NCBI GenBank assembly: GCA_964651785.1
Contig: CAZYWJ010000009.1
Location: forward strand, 1 to 64,000
Direction of reading: 5' to 3'
From: JAKVAV01 sp964651785
GTDB taxonomy: Bacteria > Bacteroidota > Bacteroidia > Flavobacteriales_D > Cryomorphaceae
DNA: 64,000 nucleotides
Of the stretch, positions 33,926-42,772 are shown one piece after another; position 1 is the stretch's first letter, and every line of letters begins with the position of its first letter. The translations under genes were made by a program, and so were the position numbers. The notes beneath the pieces were generated by a model. It saw nothing but the letters and a program-made list of their open reading frames with translations, had not been told where the DNA came from and ran no database searches.

Positions 33926-35122
33926 ATGGCACAAAATATCTCTACCGAAACTCAAGTAGAATCGGCCGTACTGGTCGGAGTAATCACTCGTGACGAGACA
34001 GCCGAGCAGGTAGACGACTATTTGGATGAGTTGGCCTTTTTGGCCGGAACGGCGGGTATCGAAACCCGAAAGATGTTTACCCAAAAGCTGGACACTCCTG
34101 ACATTCGCACCTTTCTGGGAAAAGGTAAAATCCAGGAAGTGAAGGAGTATGTGGAGGAAAATGAAATAGACATCATCATTTTCGATGATGATTTGAGCCC
34201 GTCTCAAATGAGAAACATCGAGAAGTTTTTCGAAAAGAAAATCTACGACCGAAGTTTATTGATCCTTGACATTTTCATGCTGCGGGCTCGTTCGGCCCAA
34301 GCCAAAACGCAGGTTGAATTGGCTCGTTCGGAGTATTTGCTTCCGCGCTTAACGCGAATGTGGACGCACTTGGAGCGGCAGCGAGGAGGCACGAGTACAC
34401 GGGGCGGAGCCGGAGAGAAAGAGATTGAGACCGACCGAAGGATGATTCGGAATAAGATCACCAAACTCAAAGAGCGCTTGGAGCAAATCGACAAGCAAAT
34501 GCGCACGCAGCGCGGCAATCGAGGTGCGATGGTGCGTGTGGCCTTGGTAGGATACACCAATGTGGGAAAGTCTACTTTGATGAATTTGCTCAGTAAATCG
34601 GAAGTATTTGCCGAAGACAAGCTTTTCGCAACGCTTGACACCACGGTGAGAAAAGTCGTTTTCGGAAACCTGCCATTCTTAATGACGGATACCGTCGGTT
34701 TTATTCGAAAATTGCCGACTCAACTCGTCGAGTCTTTTAAAAGTACCTTGGATGAGGTAAGGGAAGCGGATGTGCTTCTGCACGTTGTCGATATTTCACA
34801 TCCAAATTTTGAAGATCACTACAATACCGTAAAAGAAACCCTCAGCGATATTGACAGTGCCGATAAACCCACCATTGTAGTATTTAATAAACTGGATGCT
34901 TACAAACCCAAGCCCGTCGATCCTCAGGATGTTGATCCGGATGTGGTAACGGATCCTTTGGAGCAGCTGAAAAAATCATGGATGTCACGGGTTGAAGCAG
35001 ATGAGGTGGTATTCATATCGGCAATCAAAAAACAGAACATCGATGAGTTGCGCGATAAAGTTTACAATCAAGTGAAGGCCATTCACAGTCAGCGCTATCC
35101 TTATCACAATTATCTTTATTAA
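33926..35122 (+). CDS. hflX: GTPase HflX
   Basis: HflX is a ribosome-associated GTPase that splits or rescues 70S ribosomes under stress. The 398-residue protein has the N-terminal HflX domain (1-195) with the RGGTSTRGGAGEKEIETDRR glycine-rich segment and a coiled coil. The G domain follows, with G1 GYTNVGKS (about 209-216), G3 DTVGFI and G4 NKLD. It starts 3 bp after the cytochrome c gene and is followed by rbfA, a ribosome-maturation neighbour. Confidence 0.96.
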   Translation: MAQNISTETQVESAVLVGVITRDETAEQVDDYLDELAFLAGTAGIETRKMFTQKLDTPDIRTFLGKGKIQEVKEYVEENEIDIIIFDDDLSPSQMRNIEKFFEKKIYDRSLLILDIFMLRARSAQAKTQVELARSEYLLPRLTRMWTHLERQRGGTSTRGGAGEKEIETDRRMIRNKITKLKERLEQIDKQMRTQRGNRGAMVRVALVGYTNVGKSTLMNLLSKSEVFAEDKLFATLDTTVRKVVFGNLPFLMTDTVGFIRKLPTQLVESFKSTLDEVREADVLLHVVDISHPNFEDHYNTVKETLSDIDSADKPTIVVFNKLDAYKPKPVDPQDVDPDVVTDPLEQLKKSWMSRVEADEVVFISAIKKQNIDELRDKVYNQVKAIHSQRYPYHNYLY

Positions 35123-35134
35123 AGACCTATAAAA

Positions 35135-35479
35135 ATGCCAAGTATACGCCAGGAAAAAGTAGCTAAACTCATTCAGCAAGAACTTGCCATTATCTTTCAG
35201 CAGCACTCGAGAGATATGTTTAAAGGAGCTTTCATCACCGTTACCGTGGTGAGAATGAGCCCTGATTTAGGCGTGGCGAAAGCATTCCTAAGTTTTTTCG
35301 CTCCCGGAAAAGATACCAAAGATGAGTTTTTGGAATTGGTTCGAGCCCAATCATCAAAGATCAGAGGAATCTTGGGAAATAAAGTCGGAAAGCAACTGCG
35401 AATTGTTCCGGAGCTTGTTTTTTATATGGACGATAGTTTGGACTACGCCGATAATATCAACGATCTTCTGAAAAGCTAA
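35135..35479 (+). CDS. rbfA: Ribosome-binding factor A
   Basis: RbfA assists late maturation of the 30S subunit by binding near the 5' end helix of 16S rRNA. The 114-residue protein has the family KH-like fold pattern: SIRQEKVAKLIQQELAII at the N-terminus, VTVVRMSPDLGVAKAFLSFF in the middle and LVFYMDDSLDYADNINDLL at the C-terminus. It lies 12 bp after hflX and 3 bp before the LolC/E-like permease, an order typical of Bacteroidota. Confidence 0.95.
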   Translation: MPSIRQEKVAKLIQQELAIIFQQHSRDMFKGAFITVTVVRMSPDLGVAKAFLSFFAPGKDTKDEFLELVRAQSSKIRGILGNKVGKQLRIVPELVFYMDDSLDYADNINDLLKS

Positions 35480-35482
35480 TTT

Positions 35483-36697
35483 GTGGATCTGAGCTTCTTT
35501 ATCGCCAAGCGGTATCTCTTTTCCAAGAAATCGCTCTCCATCATTACCATAATGAGCATGATCAGCATGTTGGTGGTTGCGGCGGTCACCATGGCGATGG
35601 TTGTCATTCTTTCAGCGTTTAACGGAATCGAATCTCTGATCGATGATCGATATAGTTATTTTGATTCCGATCTTTCCGTTATCCCTTTAACCAACAAGAC
35701 TTTCAGTACGGACAGTTTGGATTGCTTGGATTTGCAGAATGTCGAGGGCGTATCGCATTGCGCGCTATCCATAGAAGAACGGGTTTTCGCTCAATACGAA
35801 GACAATCAGCGAATCGTCATTCTGAAGGGAGTAGAAGATTCTTTCATTGAGCAATCCGGACTGGACAGCATGATAATCGATGGAGAAGCGCGTTTGTATC
35901 TTGAAGATACGCCCGAAGCCATCATCGGAATAGGGGTGAAGTACGATTTGGACTTGCGTCTTTTCGAGCAGGTCTTCAATCCGCTGAGACTATCGGCCGT
36001 CATCCGCGGGAAGGAACTGAGGCGAAATCTCACGGAATCGTTGAACCGAAAAAACATACCCGTTGCTGGTGTTTTTACGATCAATATCGATTTTGACTCA
36101 GACTATGTTATCGTGCCTTTGCAGTTTGCATCCGAATTGGTGAAGTACGACGATGAATATTCCACCATCGACATTCGAATAGAAAAAGGAGCTGATATCG
36201 AAAAGGTGCAAACCGCCTTGCAGGAGAAAGTGGGTAACAGCTACAAGGTGCGAAGCCGATTGGAGAAAAATGAGCTCATTTATAAGTCGAATAAAACCGA
36301 AAAGTGGGCTACGTTCCTAATCATGGCATTCATTATGCTCATCGCGACATTCAATATCATCGCGGCGTTGACGCTCCTGATTAATGAGAAAAGACATGAT
36401 ATTGCCGTCCTCACGGGAATGGGCGCCACGGTGAAGGCCATTCGTCGCATTTTCTTTTTGGAAGGGGCATTGATCAATGCCATCGGAGCACTGGCAGGGA
36501 TGCTTTTGGGGCTGGCATTCGTTTATGTTCAACAAGAATTCGGACTGATCAGACTGGAAGGCGGATTGGTAGAATACTACCCCGTGAAAATGGAAATAAC
36601 GGATTTCATTGCCATTTTCGGGTTGGTCGTTTTTTGCGGAATGCTCTCCAGCATTGCTCCGGTGAGGTTTTTCACCCGGAAGTATGCGTCGGTTTAG
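35483..36697 (+). CDS. LolC/LolE-type (FtsX-like) ABC permease
   Basis: This 404-residue inner-membrane permease has one N-terminal membrane segment (about 20-48), a large periplasmic domain (about 50-265) and three C-terminal segments (FLIMAFIMLIATFNIIAAL, then two more). This is the MacB/FtsX topology of the lipoprotein-releasing LolCE family. KRHDIAVLTGMGAT is the conserved cytoplasmic coupling loop. No ATPase is adjacent, so LolD must be encoded elsewhere. GTG was used as start. Lipoprotein sorting to the outer membrane is the likely role. Confidence 0.88.
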   Translation: MDLSFFIAKRYLFSKKSLSIITIMSMISMLVVAAVTMAMVVILSAFNGIESLIDDRYSYFDSDLSVIPLTNKTFSTDSLDCLDLQNVEGVSHCALSIEERVFAQYEDNQRIVILKGVEDSFIEQSGLDSMIIDGEARLYLEDTPEAIIGIGVKYDLDLRLFEQVFNPLRLSAVIRGKELRRNLTESLNRKNIPVAGVFTINIDFDSDYVIVPLQFASELVKYDDEYSTIDIRIEKGADIEKVQTALQEKVGNSYKVRSRLEKNELIYKSNKTEKWATFLIMAFIMLIATFNIIAALTLLINEKRHDIAVLTGMGATVKAIRRIFFLEGALINAIGALAGMLLGLAFVYVQQEFGLIRLEGGLVEYYPVKMEITDFIAIFGLVVFCGMLSSIAPVRFFTRKYASV

Positions 36698-36863
36698 CGA
36701 AATAGTATTGGGTATAGGGTATTGAGTATTGAGAATGCTCCTGAGTAGAAGTCTCTTCTTTAACTATTGAGCTTTAGCGAAAGCTTCGAGACGCTCAGGA
36801 ATAATCAAGAATTTTATTCGTGTACATCCATGAAATTCGTGGACTCAAAGTGAGCGAAGCGAA
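36698..36863. other. Intergenic spacer with short repeated motifs
   Basis: This 166-bp spacer between convergent genes contains repeated GGGTATTGAG-like words and the hairpin-forming text AGCTTTAGCGAAAGCT near 36771-36786. No gene is present. The style resembles degenerate intergenic repeats of flavobacteria. It could terminate transcription, but it lacks a clear T-run. Confidence 0.4.
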
Positions 36864-37856
36864 CTAAGCGAATTCGAAATGGCCGTACTTTTCTTTCACT
36901 TCGTGAAGTAAAGCTCTCACCCCATCGGGATCATCTTCGGTCACAAGCTTGATGCGGTGGTCTTTAAAATCGCGAATGCCCCGAAAGTAATTGCCATAGT
37001 GGCGGCGCATTTCTACCACGCCGAGTTTATCGCCTTTCCATTTCAGCCCCATCTCAAAATGAGCCAAAGCGGCCTCTACTCGTTCTTCCATTTGTGGCGG
37101 TGGCAATAGTTCTCCCGTTTTGAGGTAGTGTTTGATTTCACGAAAGATCCACGGATATCCGATACTTGCTCTTCCGATCATCACACCATCTACGCCGTAA
37201 CGGTTCTTATACTCCAGCGCTTTTTGAGGCGTGTCAATGTCTCCATTCCCGAATACGGGAATGTGTAGTCGCGGATTATTCTTTGTTTCCGCAATGAGCG
37301 TCCAATCGGCTTCACCTTTGTACATCTGCTGCCGTGTGCGGCCGTGGATGCTTATACCTTGAATTCCGATGTCTTGAAGTCGCTCGGCTACTTCTACAAT
37401 GTATTTCGTGTCTTCGCTCCACCCCAAACGCGTCTTTACCGTTACCGGCAATTTTGTTGACTTCACAACTGCCTCGGTGAGCTTTACCATTTTCGGAATG
37501 TCTTGCAAAATACCCGCTCCTGCTCCTTTACAAGCTACCTTCTTTACGGGACAACCGTAATTGATATCCAGTATGTCGGGATTGGTTTGCTCAACTATTC
37601 GCGCCGACTCCATCATCGGTTCCAAATCACTTCCGAAAATCTGAATCCCTATCGGTCGTTCGTACTCGTAGATGTCCAGCTTTTGCAGACTTTTCGCTGC
37701 GTCGCGAATGAGGCCCTCGGAGCTGATGAACTCCGTGTACATCAGGTCAGCGCCATTTTTTTTGCATAAAGCACGAAAGGGCGGATCGCTCACGTCTTCC
37801 ATCGGAGCGAGCAAAAGCGGAAAGTCGCCCAAGTCAATATTCGCTATCTTTGCCAT
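36864..37856 (-). CDS. dusB: tRNA-dihydrouridine synthase
   Basis: This is a 330-residue flavoenzyme that reduces uridines in the D-loop of tRNA. DusB-type motifs are present: LAPMEDVSDPPFRALC at the N-terminus, DINYGCPVKKVACKGAG with the catalytic Cys, KTRLGW, and GISIHGRTRQQMYKG followed by NGDI and GVMIGRASIGYPWIF for FMN and tRNA binding. The subtype name DusB is the usual Bacteroidota assignment rather than proven. It faces away from the CPBP gene, with promoter motifs for both in the spacer. Confidence 0.92.
   Translation of the reverse strand: MAKIANIDLGDFPLLLAPMEDVSDPPFRALCKKNGADLMYTEFISSEGLIRDAAKSLQKLDIYEYERPIGIQIFGSDLEPMMESARIVEQTNPDILDINYGCPVKKVACKGAGAGILQDIPKMVKLTEAVVKSTKLPVTVKTRLGWSEDTKYIVEVAERLQDIGIQGISIHGRTRQQMYKGEADWTLIAETKNNPRLHIPVFGNGDIDTPQKALEYKNRYGVDGVMIGRASIGYPWIFREIKHYLKTGELLPPPQMEERVEAALAHFEMGLKWKGDKLGVVEMRRHYGNYFRGIRDFKDHRIKLVTEDDPDGVRALLHEVKEKYGHFEFA
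37845..37852 (+). promoter_or_regulatory. Candidate -7 element for the CPBP protease gene
   Basis: TATCTTTG matches TAnnTTTG exactly, 40 bp before the ATG at 37893. It overlaps the first codons of the divergent dus gene. Confidence 0.4.
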
Positions 37857-37870
37857 CTTTTAAGAGACTG

Positions 37871-37878
37871 CAAAATTA
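37871..37878 (-). promoter_or_regulatory. Candidate -7 element for dusB
   Basis: On the minus strand this is TAATTTTG, an exact TAnnTTTG match 14 bp before the dus ATG at 37856, which implies a very short leader. Confidence 0.45.
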
Positions 37879-37892
37879 AACATTCTTAGCCG

Positions 37893-38885
37893 ATGGGTTC
37901 AAGGCCATTTTCAAACGCCGATCCATTTCTTCAACTGATCGTACTTTTTCTAATCGCTTTTTTCTGTGTTGGCGTCTTTCTATTGATGGGGCAAGGCTTG
38001 CTTAACGCGCTATGGGGAGTCAACTTATTTGAGAATCGGAATGCGCTCACGGATTTTGGAAACGAGCAAGTCGTTCAAATGAATCGATTGCTGCTCCTTT
38101 TTCAGCATTTAGGTTTATTCATCGTTCCGGCTATTGTGTTTTCCAGGTTAAGTTCCACCTCTTGGAAGAACTATTTGGGATTTCGATATGTGATGCCTCG
38201 AATCGCGGTGGCTTCGGTTTTTGTGATGATCGCGGCGCTACCTCTCATCAATGTTTTGGCTTGGCTGAATGAGGGTATGATTCTTCCCGAATACCTCTCA
38301 GGATTAGAAAAAGTTTTCGCCGAAATGGAAGAATCTGCCAAAGAAATTACCATGGCTATTGCCGGGACGGGCAATTTCGTTTCGCTGTTGCTGAATATTG
38401 TGGTAGTAGCTCTGCTCCCTGCATTCGGCGAAGAGATGATCTTTCGAGGGCTGATGATTCCCATTTTCAGAAAGTGGACGAAGAACGTGCACGTATCCAT
38501 TTGGCTTTCGGCATTCTTCTTCAGCGCGCTTCACTTTCAGTTTTATGGTTTTTTACCGCGCTTTATTTTGGGCGGTCTTCTGGGCTATCTCTTTGTTTGG
38601 TCAAAATCACTGTGGGCGCCTATACTGGCTCATTTCATAAATAATGCATTGGCGCTCGTTCTCCTTTTCCTGATTGCGAGAGGCAGTATTTCCGAGGAAG
38701 TGGACTCATTCGACCCTACGCTGAGCGATTGGATTTGGGTGGCAGTTTCTTTTATCGCCGTATCGGGATTAATCTACTACATCACCAAATTTGCCAAAGG
38801 CTGGAAGGACAATTACCAAGCCTTGAAGCTTCAGGAAGGCTCCAATGAAAGGCAAAGAAGCGAGGATGAAAATCTTCTCGATTGA
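37893..38885 (+). CDS. CPBP family intramembrane metalloprotease
   Basis: This 330-residue membrane protease of the CAAX/bacteriocin-processing (Abi) family has about eight hydrophobic segments. The catalytic motifs sit in the C-terminal half: EEMIFRGLM (EExxxR), then LHFQFYGFLPRFILGG and HFINN. Substrate is unknown; such proteins process or protect against peptides in various bacteria. The C-terminal tail after the last membrane segment is hydrophilic and rich in Glu/Arg. A strong bidirectional terminator follows. Confidence 0.9.
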   Translation: MGSRPFSNADPFLQLIVLFLIAFFCVGVFLLMGQGLLNALWGVNLFENRNALTDFGNEQVVQMNRLLLLFQHLGLFIVPAIVFSRLSSTSWKNYLGFRYVMPRIAVASVFVMIAALPLINVLAWLNEGMILPEYLSGLEKVFAEMEESAKEITMAIAGTGNFVSLLLNIVVVALLPAFGEEMIFRGLMIPIFRKWTKNVHVSIWLSAFFFSALHFQFYGFLPRFILGGLLGYLFVWSKSLWAPILAHFINNALALVLLFLIARGSISEEVDSFDPTLSDWIWVAVSFIAVSGLIYYITKFAKGWKDNYQALKLQEGSNERQRSEDENLLD

Positions 38886-38931
38886 GAAACTTTTCGAATA
38901 AAAACTCCCTTAGAGAAAAGTTCAAAATAAA

Positions 38932-38966
38932 AAAAATCCATCGACCTGCCAGGTCGATGGATTTTT
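38932..38966. terminator. Bidirectional terminator between the CPBP and ExbD genes
   Basis: A perfect 16-bp stem AAAAATCCATCGACCT pairs with its complement across a GCC loop, with A-run and T-run on both sides. It ends both the plus-strand CPBP transcript and the minus-strand ExbB/ExbD transcript. Confidence 0.92.
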
Positions 38967-38984
38967 GTTTTACGTTCGATTTTT

Positions 38985-39455
38985 TTACTGATTGTCCAAG
39001 GCTGAACCCTTGTTTACCGAGTAATTTATTTTCAAAGCCTGCGCTTCTCTAAGCTCTTGCTTGATATCCGAAACGATACCCATTTGCACGTCACTATCAA
39101 CTTTCAAGGAGGTAGTGATCAGTGGTCGTTCTACCTCATCCCTTTTTTCTCTATTGGCTTTGATCCAAAGTTGGATGTCTTCAACTTCAGCAAAAGAATC
39201 ATCAAGCTGAATTTTAGGGACGGTTCCGTATCTCGGGTCAATGGGAGTTCCTACATTGATATAATCTACCAATGATTTCTTTTCCAATTTCTCCGTTTCG
39301 GTAGCGCTCGGCTTGCTGATTTTTACCTTCGGGTCATCCTGTCGCATCACCGTTACCACCATAAAGAAGAACAGGAGCATGAAGATGATATCGGGAAGCG
39401 ATGCCGTTGAAACGGCGGGTGTTCCTTTTTTACCTTTTCGTGTGAATTTGCTCAT
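38985..39455 (-). CDS. ExbD/TolR family biopolymer transport protein (short form)
   Basis: This 156-residue protein has one N-terminal membrane helix (SLPDIIFMLLFFFMVVTVM) containing the proton-carrying Asp22, and a periplasmic domain. It pairs with the TolQ/ExbB-type subunit to couple the proton gradient to outer-membrane work, such as TonB-driven uptake or envelope maintenance. It is the last gene of the four-gene operon and lies 11 bp after the longer ExbD paralogue. Confidence 0.93.
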   Translation of the reverse strand: MSKFTRKGKKGTPAVSTASLPDIIFMLLFFFMVVTVMRQDDPKVKISKPSATETEKLEKKSLVDYINVGTPIDPRYGTVPKIQLDDSFAEVEDIQLWIKANREKRDEVERPLITTSLKVDSDVQMGIVSDIKQELREAQALKINYSVNKGSALDNQ

Positions 39456-39466
39456 AATTTCCTGTT

Positions 39467-40177
39467 TTAATTTCCGCCGGAAATATCTTTTGGTTCCGCT
39501 TCCGAAATTCGCTGAGGATAAACAGCCCTTACGGCCTTAATTTTCGGCTTGTCCTCCGCGAGAGAAGGGTTCAGTTCGCTATAGGCGACGCCAAACTTAT
39601 CCATCGACAAGTCATTTCTCAATTCATTGATAGCCGCGCTCAACTCATTCTGAACACTGATGTACATGGAGTATTTCGTTCCGCGGTCATTCTGCAATGA
39701 AATCATCGCAGAAGTCGGCAACTCATCATACTCACCTATCAAATCAATGGCGAGCATTTTTTCTTGCCAAGTTTCGAGATCATCCCTCAATTTTTCATTA
39801 TCGGGGTCTTGAGCAATGGCTTGTTGCAGTCGATTGATGCTTTCTTGAACTTTCGTGCGCGTCTGCCGAGTTAAGATGGGTAAGTCAGGATCTTGATTGG
39901 GGTTGGTGTAAAACATTTTAGCACCTTCCTTCAAGTTGGCAATGTCCATAGGATCACCTTCTACCAACAGTTGATTTCGACTGTTTACCAATACTTCGTA
40001 GACATTTCTCTCTTTCACCGGAGGTGGATCAAAATTCTCAGGTGGTGGAGGTGGCAATTGTCTTAATAGTCCGATATCTTGATCCATGGTGGTAGTCACC
40101 AGGAAGAAGATGAGAAGCAAGAAGGCAATATCAGCCATAGAGCCGGCATTGATTTCTTGCAAAGGTCTTCTGGCCAT
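39467..40177 (-). CDS. ExbD/TolR family biopolymer transport protein (long form)
   Basis: This 236-residue ExbD-like protein has its single membrane helix near residues 14-34 (MADIAFLLLIFFLVTTT) with Asp16, then a proline run (LPPPPPENF) and a longer periplasmic domain with an inserted helical segment of about 60 residues. It would act with the neighbouring ExbB-type channel. Two different ExbD proteins beside one ExbB suggest a mixed stator or two alternative partners. Confidence 0.93.
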   Translation of the reverse strand: MARRPLQEINAGSMADIAFLLLIFFLVTTTMDQDIGLLRQLPPPPPENFDPPPVKERNVYEVLVNSRNQLLVEGDPMDIANLKEGAKMFYTNPNQDPDLPILTRQTRTKVQESINRLQQAIAQDPDNEKLRDDLETWQEKMLAIDLIGEYDELPTSAMISLQNDRGTKYSMYISVQNELSAAINELRNDLSMDKFGVAYSELNPSLAEDKPKIKAVRAVYPQRISEAEPKDISGGN

Positions 40178-40188
40178 GTCTTCAGGGT

Positions 40189-40602
40189 TTATTTAAATAT
40201 ACGTACTACTTCTCCGATTATTGCCATGAGCACCGCAGCCACAACAAGGACATACATTATCATAAGTCCTGCTCCGCTCACTTGTGATGCAGTCGTGGAA
40301 ATATCTTCACCATAGCGGACTACATCGTCAGATGCTATGCTATAGCAAATGAATGCCAGTACTGCAAATCCGATAATTCCGATCAGGAGAGACATATTTC
40401 TTTTTAAGTTGGTAAGAAGGCCTACCAAACCGAAGATAATGGCTGCGCCACCTGCTACGATCATGAGGCCGAAAACCAACCAGATTGATGTACCGATAAC
40501 ATCTTCATATCCGAGCATGATTCTGATTCCCAGAATCAGTCCGAAAATACCGATGATAAAGGCCAGGATTGTTAATCCCGTATCTAGTTTTTTCGTATCC
40601 AT
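40189..40602 (-). CDS. Small four-helix membrane protein of the ExbB/ExbD operon
   Basis: This is a 137-residue membrane protein with four hydrophobic segments, two in the N-terminal half around GIFGLILGIRIMLGY and VFGLMIVAGGAAIIFGLVG and two in the C-terminal half. I recognise no enzyme motif. Its fixed place between the ExbB and ExbD genes (11 and 5 bp spacings) is seen in other Bacteroidota and points to an accessory subunit of the same energiser. The function is unknown. Confidence 0.8.
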   Translation of the reverse strand: MDTKKLDTGLTILAFIIGIFGLILGIRIMLGYEDVIGTSIWLVFGLMIVAGGAAIIFGLVGLLTNLKRNMSLLIGIIGFAVLAFICYSIASDDVVRYGEDISTTASQVSGAGLMIMYVLVVAAVLMAIIGEVVRIFK

Positions 40603-40607
40603 AAGAA

Positions 40608-41450
40608 TTAAACTTTAGCAGTTCTGTGACGAAGCAACATATCTACCAATGAGATAGAAGCATCTTCCATATCGTTTACAATACCGTCTACTTTAGAAAC
40701 GATGTAGTTGTAAAAAATCTGAAGAATAATCGCCACGATAAGTCCCGATACCGTCGTAATCAAGGCCACTTTAATACCGTTTGCCACAACACCGGGAGAG
40801 ATGTTATTCTCAGCCGCGATAGCGTCGAAGGCCTCGATCATACCGATTACCGTTCCCATGAATCCAAGCATCGGAGCCAGTGCGATAAAGAGAGAAATCC
40901 ATGAAAGACCTTTTTCCAAAAGTCCCATTTGTACTCCGCCGTAAGAAACCACTGATTTTTCAACCATGTCGATTCCTTCATCGTAGCGCTCCAAACCTTG
41001 GTAGAAAATAGAGGCGATAGGACCGCGCGTATTGCGGCATACATCTTTAGCTGCCTCTACACCGCCTGATGCCAGCGCATCTTCAACGTTTTTGAGGAGT
41101 TTGGTTTTGTTGGTAGTGGCCATATTGAGGTAAATGATACGCTCAATACAAAGAGCCAAACCAAGAATCAAACAGATTAATACGAAGGACATAAAGAAGG
41201 GTCCCCCGTCGATAAACGTGTCTTTAACTACTTGGTGAAAAGTTCTTTCGGTTTCTACACCGGCCGTTTCGTCTTCTTCAGTATCTACAGCCACCGGGTC
41301 GGGCTCGTCTACAACTACATCAGCTTCTGAGTCCATCGACTCTTCCATTTGAGTTGTATCACCGTCTGCAGGTGTTTGAGCGTAGCCTGTATTGACAATG
41401 CTGAAACTGAAAAGTACACTCAAGGTAAGTGCGGTCAGTAATTTTTTCAT
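40608..41450 (-). CDS. MotA/TolQ/ExbB proton channel family protein
   Basis: This 280-residue channel subunit has an N-terminal signal-like segment (MKKLLTALTLSVLFSFS), an acidic linker (about 25-65) and three membrane helices. The last two contain APMLGFMGTVIGMIEAFDAI and the region VALITTVSGLIVAII, the typical TolQ/ExbB signatures. It forms the proton path with ExbD-type helices and drives outer-membrane processes. The frame begins at 41459, but the ATG at 41450 gives a normal signal peptide. First gene of its operon. Confidence 0.93.
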   Translation of the reverse strand: MKKLLTALTLSVLFSFSIVNTGYAQTPADGDTTQMEESMDSEADVVVDEPDPVAVDTEEDETAGVETERTFHQVVKDTFIDGGPFFMSFVLICLILGLALCIERIIYLNMATTNKTKLLKNVEDALASGGVEAAKDVCRNTRGPIASIFYQGLERYDEGIDMVEKSVVSYGGVQMGLLEKGLSWISLFIALAPMLGFMGTVIGMIEAFDAIAAENNISPGVVANGIKVALITTVSGLIVAIILQIFYNYIVSKVDGIVNDMEDASISLVDMLLRHRTAKV

Positions 41451-41540
41451 GGTTTCCAAAAGTTGGTTTTTACTTAAAATTAAAATCGAACGTGTGTAAA
41501 TTAGTGGTACAAATAAAACTAAAAATCTCTAAATCATTGC

Positions 41541-41626
41541 GGAGAGGAAGGGATTCGAACCCCCGATCCCCTCTCGAGGATACACGCTTTCCAAGCGTGC
41601 GCCTTCAGCCACTCGGCCACCTCTCC
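41541..41626 (-). tRNA. tRNA-Ser(GGA)
   Basis: Read on the minus strand, an 86-nt cloverleaf begins GGAGAGGTGGCCGAGTGGC and ends with the matching acceptor CCTCTCC (7 bp). The anticodon stem CACGC/GCGTG encloses the loop TTGGAAA, so the anticodon is GGA (UCC/UCU codons). A long variable arm (ATCCTCGAGAGGGGAT) identifies the serine class, and the T-arm contains GGTTCGAATCC. The CCA end is not encoded. Confidence 0.97.
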
Positions 41627-41722
41627 TATTTTACTCAAAAGACCTTCGTTTCCTCAGGTCTTAAGCGGCGGCCAAATTACAAAAAATTGACATCGTCGCT
41701 ATAAGTCTGCTTTAACAAATCG

Positions 41723-42772
41723 TTAATCGGTTGAGATGAGTTCGTAAGCGGTACGTTCTCCCCGCAGATCTTGCTCGAAGTATAGTCGAAATTCGGAGTT
41801 TGACAAATTCTGCCCGAGCAAATACATGCTTTTCGCCACCACCGCTTCGGGCTGCATATCCCCCGCACTGATAAGTCCGATTCGTTCCAATTCCCCACTC
41901 GTTTCGTATTTTCCTTGCGTCACACCGCCCCCGCGGCATTGCGTGGCATTGATCATAATCAAGCCTCGTTCGGCAGCTCCACGAAGTGCATTCAAAAACC
42001 AAGGGTAGGTCATGGCATTACCGCTACCATATGTTCGTACGATGAGCACCCGATTGTCTTTTATGTTCAATGCGGCTTCCACAATATGTTGCGAAATTCC
42101 CGGAAATAAAGTCAGAATAGCCACCCGATTGTCGAGTTCGGTCTCTATTCTGAAAGGGAGCTCTGATGGCTTATTGATGAATCGCTCGTTGTATTTGATC
42201 CTTACTCCGGCTTCCGCCAAAAGCGGATAATTCGGCGATTCAAAAGCTTCGAAATGCTCGGTGTTGTATTTGAATGTTCGGTTTCCGCGATAGAGGTTGT
42301 ATTCAAAGTAAATGGCCACTTCGGGTACCATGGGGGCACCGTTGTGGTAATCTCCTGCAATTTCAATGGCTGTTATCAAGTTTTCCTTTCCATCCGTTCT
42401 CACCATGCCGATGGGTAGCTGCGAACCGGTGAGAACGACCGGCTTTGACAAATTGACAAACATAAAACTCAATGCAGCTGCAGTATAGGCCATTGTATCA
42501 CTTCCGTGAAGAATGACGAATCCATCGTAGTTTTCGTAATTGTCATAAATCATATGTGCCAATCGCTGCCAGTGCTCCAAGCCCATATTACTGCTGTCCA
42601 ATGGCTCTTCAAAAGATTCAGCATGCACCGTGGCGGAGAGATTTCTTATCTCAGGTACTTGTTTTTCCAGATTGCTGAAATCGAAAGGAGTCAACCGATT
42701 GGTGTTATAATCCTGAACCATCCCAATGGTGCCACCCGTGTAAATCAGCAGTATTTTTCGTTTAGAATTCAC
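41723..42772 (-). CDS. ansA: Type I asparaginase
   Basis: This enzyme hydrolyses L-asparagine to aspartate and ammonia. The 349-residue protein carries the threonine active-site motifs TGGTIGM (residues 12-18, nucleophile Thr15) and ILHGSDTMAYTAAALSF, plus the Lys in RTDGKENL. No signal peptide is present, which suggests the cytoplasmic type I enzyme rather than the secreted type II. Its start overlaps the upstream TatD gene by 11 bp, implying co-transcription. Confidence 0.94.
   Translation of the reverse strand: MNSKRKILLIYTGGTIGMVQDYNTNRLTPFDFSNLEKQVPEIRNLSATVHAESFEEPLDSSNMGLEHWQRLAHMIYDNYENYDGFVILHGSDTMAYTAAALSFMFVNLSKPVVLTGSQLPIGMVRTDGKENLITAIEIAGDYHNGAPMVPEVAIYFEYNLYRGNRTFKYNTEHFEAFESPNYPLLAEAGVRIKYNERFINKPSELPFRIETELDNRVAILTLFPGISQHIVEAALNIKDNRVLIVRTYGSGNAMTYPWFLNALRGAAERGLIMINATQCRGGGVTQGKYETSGELERIGLISAGDMQPEAVVAKSMYLLGQNLSNSEFRLYFEQDLRGERTAYELISTD

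Noticed and set aside
37893..38885. CPBP protease as part of a defence or bacteriocin system
   Set aside because: There is no bacteriocin, ABC peptidase or defence gene next to it; neighbours are housekeeping genes.
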